This document shows positions 47,023 through 57,000 of a DNA stretch of 64,000 nt, in pieces (positions within the stretch are counted from its first letter, which is position 1; every line of letters begins with the position of its first letter). The notes under the pieces were generated by a model, which worked only from the letters and a program-made list of their open reading frames with translations, was not told the origin of the DNA and searched no databases. Source of the stretch: an uncultured Treponema sp. (GTDB lineage: Bacteria; Spirochaetota; Spirochaetia; Treponematales; Treponemataceae); NCBI GenBank assembly GCA_947167345.1, contig CAMVHR010000012.1, forward strand, positions 1 through 64,000, in the 5' to 3' direction. A program made the position numbers and the translations under genes.

Positions 47023-49131
47023 ATGAGGAAAATACTGTCTGCAATAATATTTTTGTTTTTTAATCTCGGTTTTGTGTATGCATTTTCTGAACAGGACATA
47101 ATCAGTCCTGTTCCCGGAACGTGGAATAACGCACAACCACTTGTTTTAAATATTGAAGACGGTACTGAAATTTACTATTCTCTAACAGGGACAGATCCTC
47201 TTCGGTTTGGTTTTGCTTATGATGCGCCTGTTGTTCTTGACCAAACAGGAAATGTATCGTTAAGAATTACTGCTGTTAAAGATGGTGTTGAAAGAAAAGA
47301 TTATACGGTAAACTATACCGTAAAGGAAGCTACTGCTGCAGGAACAGAAAAAACTGTTTCATTTATTCAGGATATCGTAAAGCATCCTTTAAAACGTTAT
47401 GTAAGTGGTTCTGTTTTTTCTATTCCAGACAGCTTTAATTATTATATTGACGGAAGAGAAGATCGAAAATTTAAGGGAACTGATCTTCACTTGTCAGAGA
47501 AAAATAATGTAGAAAGGTTTGTTCCCTTTACAGTTACTGATGGAGCAGTATATTTGCATTTTGTACTGCACATTATTCCTTCTCAAAATAGTTTGCTACA
47601 TTCTAAGAATCTTCCATTTTCAATAGAAAACTGGAATATAATCAGTTTTTTATCTGCAAAATATGTGTATGCAATTGATGATGGGGATTGGACTACGGAT
47701 TTGTCTGCTTTTGTGCTGGATCGCCTTATTACTCATGTTTTGCGCTGGAAAGAGAATTCTGGCAAGGAAGATGCTGAAATATTTTCCTATGTATTGCCCC
47801 CGATGCCACAAATGGTAAGTTCTGTAGAACCTTATGGTCAGGTTACTTTTTCTTTAATGCCGGCTCCGAATGATATTGGAAATGAAAATAATTATAAAAT
47901 GGGAAAAATTCCTCAAAGCCTTTCATTAATCAGAATTGCAGATGGTCTTTACGATTCCATTACAATAGATGCATTTAATGGTGAGGAATTAGATTCTTCC
48001 TTCTATGCCGGTGTGTATTATGATGGTGTCTATCAGGGAGTTCTTCAGCATCAGGTCATTGTAGACAGGCTGTCGCCTTTACCTCCTGTTCTTTCGACAT
48101 ATAAAAATGCTCATACTGTTCTTAAAGCTGATGTGGAAGAGGGGGCGTCTGTTTTTTATTCTATCAGTGAGCCTATTGAATTTGATGCAGAACAAATCGT
48201 AAATATGGAGTCTCGTTTTTCTGATGCTAGGACAGGGGAGTTTAAAGAATTTTCAAAAGGAAAAGTTGTTCTTTCCTCTATTTCTAAAAATTCAACATTT
48301 TATAAAATTCAGGCATACTCATTGGATCGTGCCGGGAATAAGAGTGATATTTCAGAATTACGTATTATTGTAGATGAATATAATCTATATTTAAATCCTT
48401 TGGCTTCGGAATCTGTGCAGCGTGATGGGAGTTATGAAAATCCTTTTGTTACATTAGAAGAATCAATTATTGCAATGAATGAATTACCTTCAAGGCGGCT
48501 TCATATTTTGGGAAATGTTACGGTAAATTCCTCTGTTTCTATAATGTCGGATTGTGAGATATTTGGAAGGGGCTGCAATATTACGTTTGCAGAAAATGCA
48601 AGTTTGTCTGTTGATAATGCTTCTGTTTTAATAAATAACGGTTCAATTTTTAAAAACAGTTCTGAAAATGCTGATAAAAATCTTATTACGGTTACTGATG
48701 GAAGCATAACCTTTGATTCATGTCAGATTTCTGCAGTTTTTGTTTCTGATGGAATTCTTGTTGAAGCTTCTGGCAGTTCTGTTAAATTTGGCAATACAAG
48801 TCTCGCTGTACATGCATCTTCTTATGCCTGTAATGTAAAGTCAATTAATTCTTCTGTAATGGCAATAGATTTGAGGGCGGTAGCGGTTGCTCATACTTGT
48901 GTAAATGTCAGCCTTTCGGACTCTTTTTGTACGATGCAACGATCTGTAACTGATATTGTTGCCCATATCGGACGTTCTTTTGAATGTATAAAAAGTTATC
49001 TTGAACTTGAGCAGAATACATTTAGGGCAGCACTTGATGCAAAGCTCAGAATGAAAGAAATTGAGGCTGTGTGGAAAGATGCTGATACTGTAGATAATTC
49101 TACTGATAATACAATTTTATATGGACTTTAA
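47023..49131 (+). CDS. secreted protein with chitobiase C-terminal-like repeats and parallel beta-helix-like C-terminus
   Basis: Signal peptide; SPVPGTWNNAQPLVLNIEDGTEIYYSLTGTDPLRFG; C-terminal SIMSDCEIFGRGCNITFAENASLSVDNASVLINNGSIFKNSS repetitive strands. Confidence 0.6.
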   Translation: MRKILSAIIFLFFNLGFVYAFSEQDIISPVPGTWNNAQPLVLNIEDGTEIYYSLTGTDPLRFGFAYDAPVVLDQTGNVSLRITAVKDGVERKDYTVNYTVKEATAAGTEKTVSFIQDIVKHPLKRYVSGSVFSIPDSFNYYIDGREDRKFKGTDLHLSEKNNVERFVPFTVTDGAVYLHFVLHIIPSQNSLLHSKNLPFSIENWNIISFLSAKYVYAIDDGDWTTDLSAFVLDRLITHVLRWKENSGKEDAEIFSYVLPPMPQMVSSVEPYGQVTFSLMPAPNDIGNENNYKMGKIPQSLSLIRIADGLYDSITIDAFNGEELDSSFYAGVYYDGVYQGVLQHQVIVDRLSPLPPVLSTYKNAHTVLKADVEEGASVFYSISEPIEFDAEQIVNMESRFSDARTGEFKEFSKGKVVLSSISKNSTFYKIQAYSLDRAGNKSDISELRIIVDEYNLYLNPLASESVQRDGSYENPFVTLEESIIAMNELPSRRLHILGNVTVNSSVSIMSDCEIFGRGCNITFAENASLSVDNASVLINNGSIFKNSSENADKNLITVTDGSITFDSCQISAVFVSDGILVEASGSSVKFGNTSLAVHASSYACNVKSINSSVMAIDLRAVAVAHTCVNVSLSDSFCTMQRSVTDIVAHIGRSFECIKSYLELEQNTFRAALDAKLRMKEIEAVWKDADTVDNSTDNTILYGL

Positions 49132-49736
49132 TGATAATGGATAGACAATATATACTTGGAATTGATGAAGCCGGACGAGGTCCTCTTGCAGGACCTGTTT
49201 CGGCAGGATGTGTACTTTTACCTGAAGATTTTCCTGTTGAAATTCTTAATGATAGTAAGAAACTTTCAGAAAAAAAACGCTTGTATGCGGAATCTCTAAT
49301 AAAAGAAAAGTGCTGCTGGGGCATCGGTCTTGCAGAACATTATGAGATAGATAAAATTAATATTCTGCAGGCGAGCCTTCTTGCCATGAAACGAGCTTAT
49401 GAAGACATGTTAAAAAAACTTGAAGCATGGTGCAAAGCTCAGAACATTAATCTTATATCTGAAACTGAGCTGTATGCAATTACAGACGGAATATATTGCC
49501 CTGATATTTCCTGTAGTGTAAAAAGCGAAGTTAAGGCGGACTCAAAATATCCTGCTGTAATGGCAGCCAGCATCCTTGCAAAAACTTGCAGAGATAAGAT
49601 AATGATTGAATATGACACCTTGTATCCTGAATATGGATATGCAAAACATAAAGGTTACCCGACAAAGCTGCATAAGCAGATATGTCGGGAAAAAGGACCT
49701 TCTCCTATACAAAGACTGTCATTTAATATAAATTAA
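49131..49736 (+). CDS. rnhB: ribonuclease HII
   Basis: YILGIDEAGRGPLAGPVSAGCVLLP...DSKKLSEKKR...YPAVMAASILAKTCRDKIM. Confidence 0.95.
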   Translation: MIMDRQYILGIDEAGRGPLAGPVSAGCVLLPEDFPVEILNDSKKLSEKKRLYAESLIKEKCCWGIGLAEHYEIDKINILQASLLAMKRAYEDMLKKLEAWCKAQNINLISETELYAITDGIYCPDISCSVKSEVKADSKYPAVMAASILAKTCRDKIMIEYDTLYPEYGYAKHKGYPTKLHKQICREKGPSPIQRLSFNIN

Positions 49737-50188
49737 TTTTCTGAAAGATTTACAGGTCTTTTTGATGTAACGTGAATAACTTTTCCTGTCTTTTTTATTC
49801 CGTCATCAAGTTTTTCAGCCTTTTTTTCTGCTACAAGACGGCTTTCTCCTTTTCTTCGGTAAACTTTTTTTCCGCTTCTAGACTCTTCGCTATCTTTTGA
49901 ACCTGCACCGAAGCGAGCTTCTTTTTCAGCTTTTTTTACAGCACGAAGCTTGGCTTTTTCTTTTCTATCCTTTTCAATAAAGCTAAGAGACGATTCCATT
50001 CCACCCAAAAACTGCTGCATGTCATCTGCAAAGACAACAATGGCTCGGCGCTCGTCTTCTCCATCTTTTATCTTGCTTTCTACAATCTGCAAGAATACAT
50101 CTCCATTACGATTTTCTTTTACGTTAAAGAAATAAGAACGGTTGTCCAGATTTACCTGATTGGTATAGAGTTCACCACGTATTCCCAT
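49733..50188 (-). CDS. PUR-domain nucleic-acid-binding protein (BpuR-like) with basic C-terminal tail
   Basis: MGIRGELYTNQVNLDNRSYFFNVKENRNGDVFLQIVESKI...RAIVVFADDMQQFLGGMESSLSFIEK. Confidence 0.85.
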   Translation of the reverse strand: MGIRGELYTNQVNLDNRSYFFNVKENRNGDVFLQIVESKIKDGEDERRAIVVFADDMQQFLGGMESSLSFIEKDRKEKAKLRAVKKAEKEARFGAGSKDSEESRSGKKVYRRKGESRLVAEKKAEKLDDGIKKTGKVIHVTSKRPVNLSEN

Positions 50189-50340
50189 AAAGTCCTTCCT
50201 TAATGATGTAATTGGATTTTATATAAGTACATTCAACTTAATGATTAGTTTATATTTGAAAATATCATGTTTTGAAACTTAGTTCAAGAGGTAAAATTTA
50301 AAAAATATAAAATCTCATAAAGTTGTAAATTCATAAGTAC

Positions 50341-51546
50341 TTAATGCATAAATTTTTCTGCTACCTTCTTTACGGCTATCAAAAGTTCGTCCATTGATTT
50401 TTTTGTCGTTGCTTCTCCAAAGCTGAATCTTACGGCACTTTCTTTTTCTTCGGCAGATATGTTCATGCTGTCAAGAATTGGACGTTCATGATGTCCTGCC
50501 GAACATGCACTTCCTGTGGAAATATAAAATCCGTCTGCACTTAAAGCCCTTTCCATGACCTGTCCGGGAATTCCTTTAAATGCAGCCTGTATTACCCATG
50601 GAGAAAATTTTTCACAGGGAATGTCATCACTGCGTCCGTGAGGAATAATTGTACATATGCTTAGTTCTTTGAGTTGCTTTATAAAGTCTGCTGTGTATTC
50701 TAGTTGCTTATCATAGCGTTCCAGCATGGTTGCGTTTGAAGTGTTTATATAGTATTTTTCTAGACAGGATGCGAATGCTGCTGCTCCAAAAAGGTTTTCT
50801 GTTCCGCTTCTTATGTTATGTTCCTGTCCGCCACCACGCAAAAAAGATGTAATCTCCTTTGAAAGGTACAGAATGCCGATGCCCCTTGGTCCACAGATTT
50901 TATGTGCACTCAATGCTGCTGAGTCAATGCCTTTATATGAAAGATTCAGTGGAATCTTGCCTGCAGCCTGTACGCAGTCTATATGAAAGAAAGGTTTACG
51001 CTTTCCCTTGCTGACATTGATAAGTGCATCTGCAATTTCATACACAGGCTGTACAGCTCCTGTTTCGTTATTCACAGCCATTACAGTCACAAAAACTGTA
51101 TCATCTTGTAATGCGCTTACAATTTTTTCAGTTGAGAGAAATCCATTTTTATCGGGCTTTACCGTTATGACCTTCCATCCACAGTTTATGAGCATTTTTG
51201 ACATCTCTCTCAGGGCTGGGTGTTCTATAGCACTTACAACTATGCTTCCTTTTTGTGGGCGAGTAAGGACTGAGAGTAGGGGAATATGATCACTTTCAGT
51301 TCCTCCAGAAGTAAAAAAAACTTCTTTTTCCTTTACTCCAAGAACTTTTGCACATCGTTTTCTGCATTCTTCAAGAGCCATTCGTGCGTCAGTTCCTGCA
51401 GCATGTATGCTGGATGGATTTCCCCAGTGTTTTGCGGCATATTCTAAAGATTGTTTTGCTATTTGTTCGTCTAAAGGAGCTGTGGCTGCCCAGTCAAAGT
51501 AGTGATTCATTGATATGCTGCTTGGTTTTATGTTTTCAACGCTCAC
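50341..51546 (-). CDS. cysteine desulfurase (NifS/IscS family)
   Basis: YFDWAATAPLDEQI...SAHKICGPRGIGILYL (PLP Lys)...YISTGSACSAGHHERP (catalytic Cys). Confidence 0.94.
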   Translation of the reverse strand: MSVENIKPSSISMNHYFDWAATAPLDEQIAKQSLEYAAKHWGNPSSIHAAGTDARMALEECRKRCAKVLGVKEKEVFFTSGGTESDHIPLLSVLTRPQKGSIVVSAIEHPALREMSKMLINCGWKVITVKPDKNGFLSTEKIVSALQDDTVFVTVMAVNNETGAVQPVYEIADALINVSKGKRKPFFHIDCVQAAGKIPLNLSYKGIDSAALSAHKICGPRGIGILYLSKEITSFLRGGGQEHNIRSGTENLFGAAAFASCLEKYYINTSNATMLERYDKQLEYTADFIKQLKELSICTIIPHGRSDDIPCEKFSPWVIQAAFKGIPGQVMERALSADGFYISTGSACSAGHHERPILDSMNISAEEKESAVRFSFGEATTKKSMDELLIAVKKVAEKFMH

Positions 51547-52655
51547 TGCAAAACCTCCAGTATGGACTCGTCTGAAACTTCTTTCATTAAGGTCTGACAG
51601 TAATCTTTCTGAAGCGTAACCCTGACTTTCGATGTAGATATATTTTTTTTGTCCTTTTTCATGGCTGCAAGAATTTTATTGCCAAATTCTTCTGCGGTAT
51701 ATTTTTCTGCCATGATTTTTGGCATTGGATTAATGTCATAGCCGTATGATGCCAGAAGCTTTTTATTATCCTGTGCAAATTCTTTAGTACACAATCCTTC
51801 ATTAGCTGCAAGATCTAATGCTCGCCCCATGCCCCATGCTACTCCTTCTCCGTGAGTTACAACTCCAAGACCCGCTATGCTTTCAAGGGCATGACCGAAT
51901 GTGTGACCGTAGTTCAGGTACGCACGTTCTGCCTTTTCCTTAAAATCTATATTTACAATAGATACTTTTGCCTTAGCACATTCTGTTATGATAAGTGAGA
52001 GTGTCTTTCTGTCACGGCTCATTACTTTTTCCTTTTGACCTGCAAAAATACCGCACATTTCAGGCGAAAATAAAAATGCTGTCTTTATTGCTTCTGCAAG
52101 ACCTGATATGAATTCTTTTTCTGGCAATGTCTGTATGAATTCACTCCAAATATTGACGGAAGTTGCTGGATAAAATGCACCGATCATGTTCTTGTAGTTT
52201 TCAAAGTCGCAGCCAGTCTTTCCTCCGATTGAAGCATCAACATCTGCAAGCAATGTTGTCGGTACAAATTCTGCTTTTACTCCCCGTTTGAACATGGATG
52301 CTGCAAAGCCTGTCATATCACATATTACACCACCGCCAATACCAATAAACACAGCCTGTCTTGTAAAGTTGTGGTCAATGGCTGTACTGACTATTTTTAA
52401 TACACTTTGTATGGTCTTAAAGGCTTCTCCTGGTTCGAGTATTATTACTATGTTTTTATCGCTGTCATTATTCTGAATGTATTCAATGAAAGGTTTTACG
52501 TTTGGTAAGGCGGCTACAGTTTTATCTGTAACAAACAGTCTGCATTCGTCATTGCAAGAGTAATAAGATATTAAATCAGGTGTGCCTGTAAAGAAATTTA
52601 TATCTGTTTTAATAAAGCCTGAATTTTCAGGGTAAAAAAGTTCTACTGTGTTCAT
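51543..52655 (-). CDS. aroB: 3-dehydroquinate synthase
   Basis: GIGGGVICDMTGFAASMFKRGVKAEFVPTTLLADVDASIGGKTGCDFENYKNMIGAFYPA...LNYGHTFGHALE...HGEGVAWGM. Confidence 0.96.
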   Translation of the reverse strand: MNTVELFYPENSGFIKTDINFFTGTPDLISYYSCNDECRLFVTDKTVAALPNVKPFIEYIQNNDSDKNIVIILEPGEAFKTIQSVLKIVSTAIDHNFTRQAVFIGIGGGVICDMTGFAASMFKRGVKAEFVPTTLLADVDASIGGKTGCDFENYKNMIGAFYPATSVNIWSEFIQTLPEKEFISGLAEAIKTAFLFSPEMCGIFAGQKEKVMSRDRKTLSLIITECAKAKVSIVNIDFKEKAERAYLNYGHTFGHALESIAGLGVVTHGEGVAWGMGRALDLAANEGLCTKEFAQDNKKLLASYGYDINPMPKIMAEKYTAEEFGNKILAAMKKDKKNISTSKVRVTLQKDYCQTLMKEVSDESILEVLQ

Positions 52656-52664
52656 AGGAACAGT

Positions 52665-53321
52665 TTAATAACTTTTACTTTCCATTGCAACAAGGTCTTC
52701 TATAACTTTATTAAGCCTTGTAAGTTCCCTGTCTAGTGTTTTTTTATAGTCAAGCTCTCCTGTTACGATACGTTCCTTTTCGTCTTCCCAATTCTGAAGA
52801 TCTGTAATGTACAGAAAGTTGTATTGTGAGATATTTGCCTTTTCAGCCCACAGCATGGACTCTTTCCAGTAGTAGTAGCCTGCTTCATAGCACGCCTTTG
52901 CCTTTTCAAGATTTCTTAAATATTCATCCTTCCACGGAGCGTCGTAAAAATATGCAGCTTTTTTGTCGTAAATACGTCCTAGCCTCAGATGCTGTTCGAT
53001 GAGCTTGAGGTTGAGGTGCATTTGGAATAGGAAACGGTATTTTTCCCACTGGGTTTCGGTTTCTATTTTTGCCATTGCATACAATGGATTTGCAAAGTCT
53101 GCATTTACTGCTTTTTCAAGCCAATAGATATTTTCTATGCAGTCATCAGAAAACTGTGTATAATGCACGTGAAAAAGTTTGTAATAATCTTCCTTATATT
53201 TTACTACATAAGCATTTGCGGTAAAAGGAATGAGGTATGCAATTATGGCTGTAAGAATAAGGAATTTCGATTTCACAACTATAGTATCGGCAGATTTAGA
53301 GAATTTTTTATTTCTTTCCAT
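52665..53321 (-). CDS. hypothetical secreted protein
   Basis: Signal-peptide-like KSKFLILTAIIAYLIPFTANA; helical body. Overlaps the end of tmk; a GTG at 53276, just after the tmk stop, is an alternative start. Confidence 0.65.
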   Translation of the reverse strand: MERNKKFSKSADTIVVKSKFLILTAIIAYLIPFTANAYVVKYKEDYYKLFHVHYTQFSDDCIENIYWLEKAVNADFANPLYAMAKIETETQWEKYRFLFQMHLNLKLIEQHLRLGRIYDKKAAYFYDAPWKDEYLRNLEKAKACYEAGYYYWKESMLWAEKANISQYNFLYITDLQNWEDEKERIVTGELDYKKTLDRELTRLNKVIEDLVAMESKSY

Positions 53322-53947
53322 ATCAAACTGCTTATGTCTTCTTTTGAGGCTGTTGCATCGATTATTACAGTTTTCATTCCCTGATTTTTTTCTGGAGCAG
53401 AATATTCTTTAAGGATTTTTTTATATTCTTTTACAGTTTGATTTAAAAAGTCTTCCTTTTCGTATATTTCTCTATATTCTCGTGAACCCAGTCGTTTTAA
53501 TGAAACTTTAGGCTCTATGTCAAAGTAAAATAGTAAGGATGGAAGAGGAAAGAATGCGTTTAGTGCTCGGGGAACTTCTGCATTGCATGAAATACTCTGA
53601 TAGGCAAGGCTTGAAAAGAAATATCTATCGCTGACTACTATGCACTCCTTTGTGCAGGCTTCTTGTATTCCTGTTACAAGGATGTTTCCCTCAGTACAAA
53701 GTTTTCCATTTATGTGTTCATTTCTGTCTGCTGCAAAAAGATAGGCTGCTGTTTCGTTTTTTACAGGTATGTCCCCCTTAAGCATTTTCCTTAGATATTG
53801 CCCGGTTTGTGCTTTTGTCGGCTCTGCCGTAAAAAAGAATCGGTCGTTAAGTTGTGTTTTTTTTATTCTGTCTGAGAGTATCTGTATCTGGGTAGAAGTC
53901 CCTGCACCATCTATTCCTTCAAATACAATAAAATTATTTAAAAGCAT
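53279..53947 (-). CDS. tmk: thymidylate kinase with atypical Walker A
   Basis: FIVFEGIDGAGTSTQIQILSDRI...VVSDRYFFSSLAYQS (DRY motif)...LLFYFDIEPKVSLKRL. Confidence 0.85.
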   Translation of the reverse strand: MLLNNFIVFEGIDGAGTSTQIQILSDRIKKTQLNDRFFFTAEPTKAQTGQYLRKMLKGDIPVKNETAAYLFAADRNEHINGKLCTEGNILVTGIQEACTKECIVVSDRYFFSSLAYQSISCNAEVPRALNAFFPLPSLLFYFDIEPKVSLKRLGSREYREIYEKEDFLNQTVKEYKKILKEYSAPEKNQGMKTVIIDATASKEDISSLIWKEIKNSLNLPIL

Positions 53948-54029
53948 GAAACCCTTCTATTTTTCTTTTGTTTTCTATATTATATTAATATCTTTCTAAT
54001 AATGAATTTATTATAGAATTTTTTATCTC

Positions 54030-57000
54030 ATGAAATCAAGATTTGTTAAGACTTCTATAGGCGTTTTTATTTTTCTTCTCATATTTTCTATAAGTCTGTA
54101 TGTAATGGCTCCTGTATACAAAACTCTTGATTCATTGATGCATGAGGCAGAATCGGAACTTCTTTCAAGCATTTCTTCAAAAACAAATTTAAGCATTTCG
54201 TATGATTCCTTATCACCTTCAGTTTTAATGAGCATTACTGTAAAAAATATCAGGGTATTTGAAATTTCTACAGGAGATGAAATACTTTATATAAAAAAAG
54301 TTTCAATTGGTTATAACATATTAAACGTCATAAAAAAAGATTTTGAACATGTTTTTTCTAAAGTGACAGTTTCTGGAGTACAGTTTCACTTTGATAAAAA
54401 TCGTTATAAAACGCTTTTAGAAAGACTTAAAAAAAATCCGCCTAAAGATGGCGAAGGGCATGAATTTTCAGTCCGTGCTGAAGAAGGCAGCCTGACTAAA
54501 GATCAGAAGACCTTAGTAAAAAAAATAATGTCTATGTTTCCTTCTGACATACAGGTGAAAGATGTTTCGGTTCTTTATAATGATTTAAATAAAAGTGTTT
54601 CTGTAAAAATTAATAAGCTCAATTTGTTGAAGCAGTGGGACGGAAACATATCAATGAGCTGTCCGTCTGGATATGTGTTTGCTGTTATCTCCTCGTCCAA
54701 AACAAGAACGTTTGGTACAAGATTTAATTTCACCGGAAAGCTTGTCAATGGTTTTTCTGGAAGTTCCATGATTATTTCATTTGATCAGTATCCAAAAGCT
54801 GATGTTACGGTATATAAAACACAGTTTCTTATTCATTACCGTGATCAGTGCTTGTATGCGCGTTCCACTCAGCAAGTTCATCCATATAAAATCTTTGCTA
54901 GGTATGATTTTTCTTCCAGTGATTTTTCTACTGATTTGGACATAAAGAATTTAATTATTCCTAATGTCTTGAAATTTTCTGTTTCAAATAAAAAAATTAA
55001 GGATTTTTTGTATTCAGGGCTGTCATTTTCAGGAACTGTCAAGGGAAATACTGCTAAAAAGACATATTCCTGGAATGGAACTGGAGGCTTGACTATTCCT
55101 GATAGCATCTTAAAGGGCGGTGAAAACATTCAGTTTACTGCTTTGGGAAATAATTCCAGATTAAAAATTCAGTCGCTGACTGCGAAAGGAACTTTCCTTG
55201 ACGGTTATGCAAGCGGAATTTATGAAGTCGGTTCTCATAAACCTTCAGGTTCAATAACTGTCAACCGCTGTACTCTTCCTAATGGAAATAGTATTTCAGC
55301 AGAAGTATATCTAGAAGCTTTGAACAAAAAAATTCAGGCTTTTATTCCGCAGTTATATTTGGGAGATCAAAAATTTACTGCACTTGAAGCAACTTTTGCT
55401 CCATCTAAAGGAAAAATACCTTTTATATTTGAAATGAGTGATTATTCTCATTCTGAATATGAAAAACCTGCTGGACTTAAGATTTCTGGAACCTATTTGA
55501 CCGGAAAAAATAAAAATCTTTCCGCTACGGTTTCTATAGACAGTCTGTTTCTTGATTCTGTTGCCAATGTAGCAGCTTTTTTTTCCAGACAGGAAAAGCA
55601 GCAGAAAATAAAGAAAATTGCTAGAAAACTTTCACCATATATCACAAGTGATGAGGTGTCTTTTTCTACAGATTTTAAATCTGTTTCATTCAAAGCTCCT
55701 TTTGCTCTTCTTGCAAATACCCGTAAAAACAAGCAGATGGCTTTTTTTGCCTTTGAAGGCAATGAGCGTTCCCTTCAGATTTCTGATTTTAACATAATCT
55801 TTGGAAAACATACCGTACAGGCTAAATTAGGAATGGATATTTCACCTGAAGACAGGCAAGTTTCTTTTAACTCTTCTTTTGAAATTAACAATGTTCCTTA
55901 TAATTTTAACGGAGCCTATATGCTTGGTAAATGGCTAAATGTTCAGGGGTCTTACGGTATTGATATAATTGCAAATCTAGAGAATGGAATGCATGGGACT
56001 GCAAAAATAGCTTCTTTACCGATAGCATTTTCAAGTCTCATATTTAAAATATCAACTGAAACTGAATTTGACTGCAAATCTGTATATGATTTTCTTGTTA
56101 AAATTACAAGTTTACAGATTGAGCTTGAAGAGCATAAATTAAATAGGTCTCCTAAGCTGACATTTATGGGAACAGTAGATTCTGAGGGACTTGTATTTTC
56201 AGCTATTAATTTTTCAGATGTTTCAACGTCTTCCTCTGGTTCTGGGTATGTCCGATGGAATGTTTATGAAGGAATATTGAATTCTGTAAATGCATCTCTA
56301 TCTGCTGGGAATGAACTTACATCAGAGCTTTTTTCTTTTGAGGGTACTTTTTCTAATCCTATGGGAAAAACTCTTTCTAAAGAGACTTTGATGAAAGATT
56401 GCTATTTCAATGCAGTTACCCAGATAAGGAATTTCCCACTTATACGGTGCATTCCAAGACAATATGCTGATGATACTTTTAATGGTACGGTACTTGCAAG
56501 CGGTACTGCTGAAAATCCCTATGTCTCTGTCAATATAGATAGTCTTTCTGCTCAGTATGGCACAAAGCCTGTTATTGTTAAGGGAAAGGCTGAGCTAATA
56601 GAAGGTAATGTTTCTGTTCCTGATTTTAAGCTTTCATGGGGAAACATAAAACTTGCAGATGTAAAGGGAAATCTTAATATAAAGGAATTCAATGCAACTG
56701 CTTCAGGAAATCTTTCACTTTCAATTCTTGGAGGTAGAATTGTCAAAATTCCTCTTGATATTGTAATGAAGAATACTGATGATTCCCGTGTAAAACCGAA
56801 TGGAAAGAAAAAATATGTTCCTGAAAAATTTGTTATAACAGGAGATTCTTCTGTTTCTGCAGAAGGTTTGATAAATGGCAGTGTTCCTGTTCACGCAGAG
56901 GTTCGAAAAGATGGAAAATTAATTACTTTTGCCTCTGATGAATCAATGGGCGTTACTGGAAGTTATGTAATGAAACAAGGGGCTTTTGCTTGTGACATTC

